Source: Methylobacterium aquaticum (GTDB lineage Bacteria > Pseudomonadota > Alphaproteobacteria > Rhizobiales > Beijerinckiaceae). From it: DNA of 64,000 nt. Under the pieces are notes generated by a model. It made no database searches. It saw nothing but the letters and a program-made list of their open reading frames with translations, and was not told the DNA's origin. Numbering within the stretch: the stretch's first letter is position 1; every line of letters begins with the position of its first letter. A program made the position numbers and the translations under genes. Location: assembly GCF_016804325.1 (NCBI RefSeq), contig NZ_CP043627.1, positions 6,159,501-6,223,500 on the forward strand. Direction: 5' to 3'. Positions 10,058-19,691 of this stretch are shown piece after piece.

Positions 10058-10143
10058 GGCGTCGGGCCGCCGGCCGGACCGGGTCGCGGGTGCGACGCAC
10101 CATGATCCGGCTTGACGAGCGGCCCGGCGTTTGCGACGCCGCT

Positions 10144-10170
10144 CGGCGCCTGCCCGGCGGGCAGGCGCCG
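10144..10170 (+). terminator. Strong hairpin after the alkene reductase
   Basis: A perfect 12-bp inverted repeat (10144-10155 with 10159-10170) with a three-base loop. Only TT follows, so it is a possible terminator without a good U-run. Confidence 0.5.
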
Positions 10171-10220
10171 TTCCGCCGTCACGCGGGGCGGCATCATGGC
10201 GGCACGCGGAGACGACGCGC

Positions 10221-10472
10221 ATGAGCAACCCGGGCAACACCTCGCCGGCCACCTCCCAGGAGCCGAAGCAACTCCTCCACCTGGTGTTCGGGGGCGAGCT
10301 GACCGACCTCGACAGCGTCACCTTCCGCGACCTCTCGAAGCTCGACGTGGTCGGCATCTTCCCCGATTATGCCAGCGCCGCGATGGCCTGGAAGGCGAAG
10401 GCGCAGCAGACCGTCGACAGCGCCCAGACCCGCTACTTCATCGTGCATCTCCACAAGCTCCTGCAGCCCTGA
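10221..10472 (+). CDS. DUF4170 family protein
   Basis: This 83-residue cytoplasmic protein has no signal or membrane segment. It has the DUF4170 pattern LVFGGELTDLDSVTFRDLSKLDVVGIFPDY, then AAMAWKAKAQQTVDSA and a final YFIVHLHKLLQP. Proteins of this family are small, conserved in Hyphomicrobiales, and of unknown role. The ATG at 10221 is chosen because similarity begins soon after it; the upstream frame is arginine-rich filler. Confidence 0.85.
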   Translation: MSNPGNTSPATSQEPKQLLHLVFGGELTDLDSVTFRDLSKLDVVGIFPDYASAAMAWKAKAQQTVDSAQTRYFIVHLHKLLQP

Positions 10473-10723
10473 GGCGAGCGGCGGCACTCTTTCGGACGAG
10501 TGTTTGCACAGGAACGCAGGGGTGCCGCGCGATCGCGCGTGCATGAAAGCATTGTGACGGTATCCCGGCGCTGGTAAGAGCGTCGCCCGTCACACGAGAG
10601 CATCGTCGCGCGAGGGGCCCGCAACTGCGCGAAGCTCGATGCGATCTCCCCTCCCCCCGGCGCGCGCGGCCTTCGACCGCGCGGCAGCGCCGGGGCTCTT
10701 CGCGCGGGCACGATGGAAGCACG

Positions 10724-11668
<945 letters not shown>

Positions 11669-11676
11669 GACACGGA

Positions 11677-11703
11677 GGCCCGTCGCCCGGTCGGCGGCGG
11701 GCC
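11677..11703 (+). terminator. Hairpin after prs
   Basis: An 11-bp stem with one G-U pair (11677-11687 with 11693-11703) begins eight bases after the prs stop. ATTCCTT follows, a weak U-tract, so termination here is likely but not certain. Confidence 0.6.
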
Positions 11704-11781
11704 ATTCCTTCGACCGAGGCGACGACAGCCGGCCCTGCGATCTCGTCTTGGTCGGGAAAGCTGTTCGCCTGCGAAAGCGGT

Positions 11782-11810
11782 TTGCGCCGGGCCTGAGACG
11801 CGCCTATATA
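11782..11810 (+). promoter_or_regulatory. Sigma-70-type promoter upstream of trcR
   Basis: TTGCGC (11782-11787) and TATATA (11805-11810) are separated by 17 bases, the standard spacing for housekeeping sigma factor. This leaves a 5' leader of roughly 175 bases before the trcR start. Confidence 0.6.
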
Positions 11811-11990
11811 TCGGGCGATTCCCTCACAGCGTGAGACAGGCCGTCCTGATCATCCCGGGACGCCGGCGGGGCCCACCAGGCTCCGCCCCGGGCGCCCTGT
11901 CGCCGGCGAGGGGCCCGTGTTTGTATTGTGGCCGCCTCCCGGACGGGCGGCCGTCGCGCTCCCGAGGGGAGCGCCCCGAGGAGGTGTGGA

Positions 11991-12710
11991 ATGTCCCAGG
12001 GACCGTTGATGCCGAAGGCGACGGCCGTCTGGCTCGTCGAGAACACGTCGCTGTCCTTCGATCAGATCGCCGATTTCTGCAAGCTCCACCCCCTCGAGGT
12101 GAAGGGCATCGCCGACGGCGAGGTGGCGGCCGGCATCAAGGGCCTCGACCCGGTCTCGACCGGCCAGCTCACCCGCGAGGAGATCGAGCGGGCGCAAGTC
12201 AACCCGAACCACCGCATGAAGGTCGCGGTCTCGAAGGTGAAGCTGCCCGAGGTGAAGCGCACCAAGGGCCCGCGCTACACCCCGCTGTCGCGCCGCCAGG
12301 ACCGGCCGAACGCCATCCTGTGGCTGCTGCGCAACCACCCGGAGCTGAAGGACGCGCAGGTGATGCGCCTCGTCGGCACTACCAAGTCGACGATCCAGCA
12401 GATCCGCGAGCGCACCCACTGGAATTCCGGCTCGCTGCAGCCGATGGACCCGGTGACCCTCGGCCTGTGCTCGCAGATCGACCTCGATTTCGAGGTCCAG
12501 CGCTCCGCCAAGGACCGCCCGGTGATGGAGCCCGGCGAGGGCGGCGCCACCCTGATGCCGCCGGAGCTCTCGGTCCTGCCCGAGCCCGAGGATCACGACG
12601 CCGATCGCCGCCCCGGCCGCGGCGACGAGCGCCTCGACGCGGATTCGGTCTTCGCCCGCCTCAAGCCGATGCGGAAGGGCGGCGAGGACGAGGACGACGA
12701 CGAGTATTGA
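11991..12710 (+). CDS. trcR: Cell-cycle transcriptional regulator TrcR (DUF1013)
   Basis: This 239-residue protein is conserved in alphaproteobacteria and in Caulobacter is known as the cell-cycle regulator TrcR (formerly DUF1013). The N-terminal two thirds are the conserved core: KATAVWLVENTSLSFDQIA reads as a helix-turn-helix, and TTKSTIQQIRERTHWNSGSL as a second. The C-terminus is acidic and disordered (EDEDDDEY). The ATG at 11991 has a perfect AGGAGG site. It is of interest beside ccrM at 62 kb, since both belong to the alphaproteobacterial cell-cycle programme, though they are far apart here. Confidence 0.9.
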   Translation: MSQGPLMPKATAVWLVENTSLSFDQIADFCKLHPLEVKGIADGEVAAGIKGLDPVSTGQLTREEIERAQVNPNHRMKVAVSKVKLPEVKRTKGPRYTPLSRRQDRPNAILWLLRNHPELKDAQVMRLVGTTKSTIQQIRERTHWNSGSLQPMDPVTLGLCSQIDLDFEVQRSAKDRPVMEPGEGGATLMPPELSVLPEPEDHDADRRPGRGDERLDADSVFARLKPMRKGGEDEDDDEY

Positions 12711-12769
12711 GATCGCAAGGGGAGCGGCCGTTCCGCGAGACGGGACGGCTGGTGCCCTCGGAAGGATCG

Positions 12770-12813
12770 GGGCGGTGTCCGATTGCAGAGGCGATCGGGC
12801 GCCGCCCTTTTTT
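12770..12813 (+). terminator. Intrinsic terminator of trcR
   Basis: A 14-bp stem with two G-U pairs (12770-12783 with 12794-12807) and a ten-base loop is followed by six T (12808-12813). It lies 60 bases after the trcR stop. Confidence 0.9.
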
Positions 12814-12881
12814 GTCTTGTGCTATATCGCGCTCAGAGACTTGCAGGCTCAGCGCCATTTATCTGGCTCTATAGTCTCAAC

Positions 12882-12936
12882 ACCCTCCGCGTCATTCCGG
12901 GCTCCGCTTACGCGGCCCCGGAATGACGCGGAGGGT
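12882..12936. repeat. REP-like palindrome (GTCATTCCGG family)
   Basis: A perfect 20-bp inverted repeat (12882-12901 with 12917-12936) with a 15-base spacer contains GTCATTCCGGG and its complement. A second example lies at 40948-40985 and a decayed one near 26108-26132. It sits between the convergent ends of trcR and cysG and could also end transcription from both sides. Confidence 0.85.
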
Positions 12937-12967
12937 TCGAAATCTGTAGAGATCGGCGAATCGTCTG

Positions 12968-14491
12968 TCAGAGGCTCGCCCGCTCGGCTTCCCGCAAGAC
13001 CGCCGCCGGGATGGCGGAGACGTGCTCGCCTTGCGCCCCCCGTCCGAGCGCATCGCCCACCATCACGATCGCCGGCCCCTCCAGCCCCGCCGCCTCGACC
13101 CGGTCGGCGAGATCGCGGGCCTGCCCCTGCACCACCGCCTGGTCGGGCCGGGTGGCGTTGAACACCACCAGGGCCGGGGTCGCGGGCGGCAGGCCCTCGG
13201 ACACCGCCTGCGCCAGCAGGGTGCGCAGGGTGCGCTTGGGCATGTAGATCACCGTCGTGACGGTGGGATCGGCCAGCGCGGCCCAGTTCAGGTCGTCGGG
13301 CAGGGCGCCGCGGCGGTCGTGGCCGGTGACGTATTGCAGGCGGCGCGCCGCGTCGCGGTGGGTGAGCGAGATGCCAAGCGACGCCGCCGCGCCTTGCGCC
13401 GCCGTGACGCCGGGCACCACGGTCACCGGGATGCCGGCCTCGCGGCAGGCATCGATCTCCTCGCCGGCCCGGCCGAAGACCAGGGGGTCGCCGGATTTGA
13501 GCCGCACCACGCGCTTGCCGCTTCCCGCCAGCGACACCATCAGGGCATTGATGTCGTCCTGGCGGCAGGACGGACCGTGGCCGGTCTTGCCGACCAGCAT
13601 CGTGCGGGCCTCGCGCCGGGCGTAATCCAGGATCTCCGGCGCGACGAGGTCGTCGTACAGGATCACGTCGGCGCTGCGCAGGGCCCGCAGGGCCTTGAGG
13701 GTGAGCAGTTCGGCATCACCCGGGCCGGCTCCGACCAGGACCACGCTGCCGCCTTTCTGGGCGGCGTCGCTCTCGGCGAGCAGCGCGTCGAGGTCGGCCC
13801 GGACCGGCGCCCGCTCCGGGTTGGCGAAGGCGAGATCGGTGAAGCGCTCCCAGAACGCCCGGCGCTCGCCGAAGACGTGGTAGCGGGCGCTCACCTCCGC
13901 GCGCCAGTCGCGGGCGGCGGCCACCCAGGTCTTGAAGCCGGCCGGCAGCATCGCCTCGATCCGGGCCCGCACGGTCTGGCCGAAGACCGGAACCGCGCCC
14001 TCGGTCGAGATGCCGACGACCAGCGGCGAGCGGTTGACGATGGCGCCGAACGACACGTCGCAGAGATGCGGCCGGTCGATGGCGTTGACGATGGCGCCCG
14101 CCGCGCGGGCGGCGCCTACGAAGCATTCGCACTCGCCCTCGTCCTCGAAGGCCGCGATGGCGAAGGCGGCCCCCTCCAGGTCGGCCGGCGACCAGTCGCG
14201 TTCATGCAGCACGACCTTGCCGGCCACCGCCTCGGCGGGGGCGCCGCGCATCTCCTCGGTCGGTTCGGGGGCGAACACGTCGACATGGGCGCCGGCGGCG
14301 GCCAGCAGCTTCACCTTCCAGGCCGCGCCGCCATTGGCCCCGGCGAGCACCGCGCGCTTGCCGGTGAGCGTCACGAAGACCGGCAGCACGGCCAGGGGCT
14401 CGAGGCCCGGGGAGCGGGTCTCGCGGGGGGCACGGGGCGTACGCATGGGACGATGAGTGTCTGATACGAGTCTCGGGAAATCCTGCGTCAT
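12968..14491 (-). CDS. cysG: Siroheme synthase (fused CysG)
   Basis: This 507-residue enzyme makes siroheme, the cofactor of the nitrite reductase NirA encoded nearby. The N-terminal half (about residues 35-240) is the precorrin-2 dehydrogenase/sirohydrochlorin ferrochelatase module. The C-terminal half is the SAM-dependent uroporphyrinogen-III methyltransferase, with VVLVGAGPGDAELLTLKAL, VVRLKSGDPLVFGRAGEE and VVPGVTAAQGAAASLGI. Nine bases separate the nasA stop from this ATG, so it is the last gene of the nitrate cluster. A downstream ATG at 14446 is an alternative start. Confidence 0.93.
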   Translation of the reverse strand: MTQDFPRLVSDTHRPMRTPRAPRETRSPGLEPLAVLPVFVTLTGKRAVLAGANGGAAWKVKLLAAAGAHVDVFAPEPTEEMRGAPAEAVAGKVVLHERDWSPADLEGAAFAIAAFEDEGECECFVGAARAAGAIVNAIDRPHLCDVSFGAIVNRSPLVVGISTEGAVPVFGQTVRARIEAMLPAGFKTWVAAARDWRAEVSARYHVFGERRAFWERFTDLAFANPERAPVRADLDALLAESDAAQKGGSVVLVGAGPGDAELLTLKALRALRSADVILYDDLVAPEILDYARREARTMLVGKTGHGPSCRQDDINALMVSLAGSGKRVVRLKSGDPLVFGRAGEEIDACREAGIPVTVVPGVTAAQGAAASLGISLTHRDAARRLQYVTGHDRRGALPDDLNWAALADPTVTTVIYMPKRTLRTLLAQAVSEGLPPATPALVVFNATRPDQAVVQGQARDLADRVEAAGLEGPAIVMVGDALGRGAQGEHVSAIPAAVLREAERASL

Positions 14492-14500
14492 CAGATGCGC

Positions 14501-17181
14501 CTATGCGGGAGCGGGCGCAAGTTCCGCCGCCAGCAGCTTGCGGATCTCAGGGATGCACGAGCCGCAATTGGTGCCGGCCTTGCACGCCGCCCCCACCGCC
14601 TCGACCCCGTGCGCGCCGCCCTTGATCGCCCCCCGGATCGTGTCGAGCCCGACCGTGTGGCAGGCGCAGACCAGCGGCCCGGTGCCGGCGCTCTCGGCCC
14701 GGCCCGAGATCAGCGCCCGGCGGGCCGAGGGCTCGAGCAGTTCCTGGGTGCGGAAGAACGCCTTGGCGGCGTCCCAGGTCGGGCGCTCGGCGGCGGGCGC
14801 CAGGGCCAGCACGCCGAGCAATCGCCGGTCCCGGAAGGCGGCGGCGCGGTAGCGGCCGCGGGCCGGGTCGGCATATTCGCTGAGGGACGCACCGGGGAAG
14901 AGGTCGCGCATCAGGGCGGCAGCCTCGGGCACGCCGTCCTGGGCGGCGAAGATCAGGCCGGTCGCGCCCTCCAGGCTCGCCCGCGCCCACCACCAGCCGA
15001 AGGGAGCGGCCACCATGTCGCGGGTGATGAGGTAGCCGCGGGAGCGGTAGGGCTCGGGGGCGATCGAGGCCGGGGTCGCCTTCAGCTCCGGCTGGCCCGA
15101 GACCGGATCGACCGCGCCCTGCGCCAGCGCGCCGACGCGGCCGTCCGAGGTGTTGGCCTCGCTCCAGTGCATCGGGGCGAACAGCACGCCCGGTTGCGCG
15201 CCCGGCGTCACCATGACTTCGAGCACCGCCGCGCCGTGGGCGGTGCGGACGCGGGCGAGGTCGCCGTCGGAAAGGCCGGCCGTCGCCGCATCGTCGGGGT
15301 GGATCTCGACGAAGGGGACGGCGCGGTGGGCCGAGAGGCGCGGGCTCTTTCCGGTACGGGTCAGCGTATGCCAGTGATCGCGCACCCGGCCGGTATTGAG
15401 GCGCAACGGCAGCGCGTCGCTGGTAGCCTGCGCCAGCGCGGGTTTTTGCACCGCGACGAAGCGGGCCTTGCGGTCGCGGGTGAAGAAGCCGCCATTGGCG
15501 AAGAAGCGGGTCTGCGGCGCCTTGGCCTTGCGGGTGAGCGGCCACTGCACGGGTGCTGCCGCGTCGTAGGCGGCGTCCGTGATGTCGGCCAGCCCTCCGA
15601 GGTCGAAGTCGCGGGTGCCGCGATTCTCGAACTCGGACAAGGCGGCGTGCTCGCGGAACACCGCCGCCGCGTTGCCCCAGGCGAAGGCCTTGGCATGGCC
15701 GAGGCGCCGGCCCACCTGGGCCATGATCCACCAATCGGCCCGCGCCTCGCCGGGGCCTTCAGGAAGGCGCGCTGGCGCGAGATGCGGCGCTCGGAATTGG
15801 TCACCGTGCCGTCCTTCTCGCCCCAGGCCAGCGCCGGCAGCAGGATCGCGTTGCGGGCCCGGACCGTGTCGGTGTTCGCCACCACCTCGGAGACCACGTA
15901 GGTGTCGAGTTTGGCGAGCGCCGCCCGCACCCGGTCGGCCCGGGGCATCGAGACGGCGGGGTTGGTGCCCATCACCCAGAGCGCCTTGATCTTGCCGCGC
16001 TCGATCGCCTCGAAGAGCTGCACCGCCTTCAGGCCCTCGCCGGTGATGATGTTCGGCGCGTGCCAGAACCGGCGCACCAGGTCCACTTCCTCCGGGGTGA
16101 AGTGCATGTGGGCGGCCAGCATGTTGGCGAGCCCGCCGACCTCGCGCCCGCCCATGGCGTTGGGCTGGCCGGTCAGCGAGAACGGCCCCATGCCGGGCCG
16201 GCCGATGCGGCCGGTGGCGAGGTGGCAGTTGATGATCGCGTTGGCCTTGTCGGTGCCTTGTGCCGACTGGTTCACCCCCTGCGAGGTCGCGGTGACGACC
16301 CGTTGCGTGGTGCGAAACAGGGTGAAGAAGGTCTCGACCTCGGCCTCTCTCAGGCCGGTGGCGGCGGCCGTCGCGGCGATGGTCGGGGCGATCTGCCGGG
16401 CGCGCTCGAGCGCCGGCTCGAAGCCGGCGGTGTGCTCGGCGATGTAGCGCGGATCGAGGGCGCCGTTGTCCGCGAGATGGACCAGGAGGCCGGAGAACAG
16501 GGCGGTGTCGGTGCCGGGCCGGATGCCGAGGAAGAGATCGGCCTCCTCGCCGGTCTGGGTCTGGCGCGGATCGATGGCGACGATCTTCGTCCCGCGCTTC
16601 TCCCGCGCGTCGAGCATGCGCCGGAACAGGATCGGGTGGCACCAGGCGGTGTTGGAGCCGACGAGCACCAGGAGGTCGGCCTCGTCCAGGTCCTCGTAGC
16701 AGCCCGGCACGGTGTCGGAGCCGAAGGCCCGGCGATGCGCCGCCACCGAGGATGACATGCACAGGCGCGAATTGGTGTCGACGTGCGGCGTGCCGATGAA
16801 GCCCTTCGCGAGCTTGTTGGCGACGTAGTAATCCTCGGTGAGCAGCTGGCCGGAGAGGTAGAACGCCACCGAATCGGGCCCGTGCGCCGCGATGGTGCGC
16901 TTGAATCCGTCCGCCACCGCATCGAGCGCCGCGTCCCAGGTCGCCCGCCGCCCGGCGATCTCGGGGTGGAGCACCCGGTCGTCGAGGGAGAGGGTTTCGC
17001 CGAGCGCCGAGCCCTTCGAGCACAGCCGGCCGAAATTCGCCGGATGCTGCGGATCACCCGCGACGCTCGCGCCCCCCTCCCCGTCCGGCCGGGCGAGCAC
17101 GCCGCAGCCGACGCCGCAATACGGGCAGGTGGTGCGGACGGGGGCGGCCTCGGGAGTGAGGTCCGGCACGTGCAGGTTCAT
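14501..17181 (-). pseudogene. nasA: Assimilatory nitrate reductase catalytic subunit, interrupted by a one-base frameshift
   Basis: The product reduces nitrate to nitrite at a Mo-bisMGD centre. The N-terminal part holds the [4Fe-4S] cysteines (Cys19, Cys22, Cys26, Cys54) and the Mo-ligand Cys141 in NSRLCMSSS. The C-terminus adds a BFD-like [2Fe-2S] domain (VCACHTVGLDTIRGAI, GTNCGSCIPEI), as in NasA of many proteobacteria. The frame breaks near 15752-15755: one more C in the minus-strand C-run joins ...RQRAFLKAP to GEARADWWIMAQVG and gives an 893-residue protein of normal length. No other damage is visible, so a sequencing error is likely and the enzyme is probably functional. Confidence 0.85.
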
Positions 17182-17269
17182 CGCGGGAGCCTTTCGCCGG
17201 GCGTGGGTGGGGGGCCGGTGAAGTGGGGGCAAGCAAGGGGTGGGCCGCCGGGGGCTTGCAGTCCGCTGA

Positions 17270-17575
17270 TCAGCCGAGGAGATCGTCCAGGCTGACCTTG
17301 AGAACGGCGGCGACCTTGCGGTAGGTCTCGATCGTACCGTCACGCTTGCCGGTCTCGATCTGCGAGAGATAAGCTTGCGAGAGTTCGGCTTGCTCGGCGA
17401 GGGCCGCGGCGCTCAAGCCACGATGCTCGCGCCAGACACGCACCCGGTTCTCGCCCGAGAGCAGGCGGTCGACGATCGCCGCCGGGATCAATTCCTCGTC
17501 TCCGACGGCGAGACTGCGACGGAACTCGGCAACGGCGAGGCGGTCGGCATTGTCCTCGGCAATACTCGGACTCAT
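17270..17575 (-). CDS. Small XRE-family helix-turn-helix protein
   Basis: This 101-residue protein has a C-terminal XRE/Cro DNA-binding domain (REHRGLSAAALAEQAELSQA, then YLSQIETGKRDGTIETYRKV and AAVLKVSLDDLL). The N-terminal 40 residues resemble the leader of HigA-like or RelB-partnered antitoxins, but no toxin gene is visible beside it; the space upstream is filled by a palindromic element. It could be an orphan antitoxin or a local regulator. An ATG at 17608 would add 11 residues. It splits the nitrate cluster between the reductase-like gene and nasA. Confidence 0.8.
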   Translation of the reverse strand: MSPSIAEDNADRLAVAEFRRSLAVGDEELIPAAIVDRLLSGENRVRVWREHRGLSAAALAEQAELSQAYLSQIETGKRDGTIETYRKVAAVLKVSLDDLLG

Positions 17576-17643
17576 GAAGGGACCTATGAAATTGCTTGAG
17601 ACGAGCATGGCTTCGCAGCCTGACCTATCGCCTATTTAGCGAC

Positions 17644-17790
17644 TCCCACCCACGGCCTCATCCTGAGGTGTTAGTCGATCGGAGATCGACTAACCTCGAA
17701 GGAGGGCTCCAGGAGTCTCGGAGAGTTCTGGAGCCCTCCTTCGAGGCCTCCGCTGCGCTCCGGCACCTCAGGATGAGGTTGCGAGTGGGA
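17644..17790. repeat. Composite nested palindromic element (147 bp)
   Basis: Four inverted repeats are nested: 17644-17649 with 17785-17790, 17656-17670 with 17764-17778 (CCTCATCCTGAGGTG), 17694-17712 with 17728-17746 (19 bp, perfect), plus a small palindrome at 17670-17694. No frame is encoded. A decayed piece resembling its right end (CCTCGGGATGAGGTT) lies near 26225-26240. It looks like a non-autonomous mobile or REP-type element. Confidence 0.85.
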
Positions 17791-17814
17791 AGGGGGGAAG
17801 CCTTGGACGCCCCC

Positions 17815-19428
17815 TCAGTAAACGTCCGCCTGATACCGGTTCGCCTTCTTCAGCGCCGCAAGATAGGCCACCGCCTCGTCCGGGTTCTTGCCGCCGTGGG
17901 TCGCCGCCACGTCGATGATCGCCCGCTCGACGTCCTTGGCCATGCGCTTGGCATCGCCGCAGACGTAGAAATGCGCGCCCTCCTCCAGCCAGCGCCACAG
18001 CTCGCGGCCGTTCTCGCGCATCCGGTCCTGGACGTAGGTCTTCTCGGCCCCGTCGCGCGACCAGGCCAGCGACAGGCGGGTCAGCACGCCCTGGTCCTTC
18101 AGGCCGTTGAGCTCGTCGCGGTAGAAGAAGTCTGAGGCCTGGCGCTGGTGGCCGTAGAACAGCCAGTTCTTGCCCGGCGCCGCAGTGGCGGCGCGCTCGC
18201 GCAGGAAGGCGCGGAACGGCGCGATGCCGGTACCCGGGCCGACCATGATGACGGGCGTCTCGGGCGTAGACGGCAGGCCGAAGCCGTGGGCCTTCTGGAG
18301 GTAGACCTTCACCTTGGCGGTCTCGGCCAGGCGCTCGCCGAGATGGGTCGAGGCGACGCCCAGCCGCAGGCGCGAGCGGTGGCTGTAGCGCACCGCATCG
18401 ACGGTGAGCGACACCCGGCCCGGATCGGCCTTGGGCGAGGACGAGATCGAGTAGAGCCGCGGCTGCAATTCGTCGAGGGCTTCGAGGAAGACCTCGGCGT
18501 CTGGCCGGGCGCCCGGGAACTTGTGCAGCGCCCCGAGCACGTCGATGTAGGCGGCATCCCCGTCCGGATCCTCGCCGGCGCTGAGCGCCTGGGCCTTCTT
18601 GCGCTGCGCGCCCGAGGTGAGGAGCGAGAGGAGCTGGAACAGCCCGTCCGGCGCGCCGCCGAGCGAGTAGTTGGTCAGCAGGTGATCGCGCAGGGTCTTC
18701 TCGCTGAGCCTGGTGGCGATGATCCGCTCCGGCCGGGCGCCGAGCTCGGCGATGACCGCATCCGCGAGCGCCGGGGCGTTGGCCGGGAAGAGGCCGAGCG
18801 AATCGCCGACGACGTAGTCGATGCCGGTGCCGGCGAGATCGATCTCGACGTGCCAGGTCTCCTTCTCGCCGCCGGGCGCGTTGAGGCGGCGGCGGGAGAG
18901 GAACACCGCCTCGGCCGGGTTCTCGCGGCAGAGACCGTAGGGACCGACCGGAGCCTCGGCCTTCGGGGCGTCGTCGGAGGCGGCCGCCGCGGCGCCGGCC
19001 GGAGCGGCGGTGCCGAGCTCGGCCTCCAGCTTCTTCAGCATCCGGAGCGTGTCCTTGCCGCCGGGCTGGCACAGGTTCAGGCGCTCCTCCTTCTTCAGGA
19101 AGAGGGCGTTGGCATAGTCGGCGCAGTTGTAGCCGCACTGGCCGCAATCCTGCTGCGCCATGGCGGCCATCAGCTTCTGCGGCTCGGAGCGGTCCTTGGC
19201 CAGCGCCATGCGGTCGTCGAGGGGCATCGACGGGTCGTGCCAGGGCGCGTCGTCGTTATCGGCGAGCGCCGGCCCGCCGGGCGTCGCGCCGGCTGGAAGC
19301 GCCGTCGCGCCCTCGACCGCCGGCCCGAGCAGGGCCGCGAAATAGCCCGACAGCCAGGCGCGCTGGTCGGGATTGAAGGGAGCGGATTCGGGGATCAGGA
19401 CGAGCGGGGGAGCGACGTGCTGGGTCAT
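17815..19428 (-). CDS. CysJ-like ferredoxin reductase with an N-terminal Fe-S domain (probable electron donor to NirA)
   Basis: This 537-residue protein resembles the FAD/NADPH half of sulfite reductase flavoprotein CysJ (RLYSISSSPKADPG, MVGPGTGIAPFRAFLRERA, YVCGDAKRMAKDVERAI). It lacks CysJ's N-terminal flavodoxin domain. In its place residues 90-125 carry a CGQCGYNCADYANAL motif with Cys95, Cys98, Cys102 and Cys120, resembling the RnfB-type four-cysteine Fe-S domain. The ATG at 19428 begins MTQHVAPPLVLIPESAPF. Downstream of nirA on the same strand, it probably delivers NAD(P)H electrons to NirA or NasA; that role is inference. Confidence 0.85.
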   Translation of the reverse strand: MTQHVAPPLVLIPESAPFNPDQRAWLSGYFAALLGPAVEGATALPAGATPGGPALADNDDAPWHDPSMPLDDRMALAKDRSEPQKLMAAMAQQDCGQCGYNCADYANALFLKKEERLNLCQPGGKDTLRMLKKLEAELGTAAPAGAAAAASDDAPKAEAPVGPYGLCRENPAEAVFLSRRRLNAPGGEKETWHVEIDLAGTGIDYVVGDSLGLFPANAPALADAVIAELGARPERIIATRLSEKTLRDHLLTNYSLGGAPDGLFQLLSLLTSGAQRKKAQALSAGEDPDGDAAYIDVLGALHKFPGARPDAEVFLEALDELQPRLYSISSSPKADPGRVSLTVDAVRYSHRSRLRLGVASTHLGERLAETAKVKVYLQKAHGFGLPSTPETPVIMVGPGTGIAPFRAFLRERAATAAPGKNWLFYGHQRQASDFFYRDELNGLKDQGVLTRLSLAWSRDGAEKTYVQDRMRENGRELWRWLEEGAHFYVCGDAKRMAKDVERAIIDVAATHGGKNPDEAVAYLAALKKANRYQADVY

Positions 19429-19486
19429 CGGGGGGGTTACCGAAGAAGAGTGGCAGTCAGCGTCAGCGGTGAGGCGCCGGGTTTCT

Positions 19487-19680
19487 CCTCTCCCCGCGGG
19501 CGGGGAGAGGGCTCCGGCGACCTTGTCGTCGACGGAGCGAGCTGCGAACCGCAGGTTCGCCGCGAGGGTGAGGGGGTGGTGCCGGAGGAGCCTCATCCGG
19601 AGCCCCCCTCACCCTCGCCCTTCGGGCTCGCTGCGCTCCCTGAACGGGAGCGCAGCCCTCTCCCCGCCCGCGGGGAGAGG
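19487..19680. repeat. Large nested palindromic repeat, copy 1
   Basis: The ends are a 24-bp inverted repeat (19487-19510 and 19657-19680), each arm itself a hairpin around CTCTCCCCGCGGGCGGGGAG. Inside, GCGAGGGTGAGGGGG pairs with its complement further right. The same arms, identical over 24 bases, and similar interior occur at 61739-62048. It separates nirA from the CysJ-like gene. Confidence 0.9.
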
Positions 19681-19691
19681 AGATGGACGAC

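Noticed and set aside
14501..17181. Programmed ribosomal frameshift in nasA
   Set aside because: No slippery heptamer or stimulatory structure is evident, other genes show the same kind of single-base loss, and NasA is not known to be frameshifted.
17270..17575. Complete toxin-antitoxin module with the XRE protein
   Set aside because: No toxin-like frame is visible on either side; the upstream space is a palindromic element.
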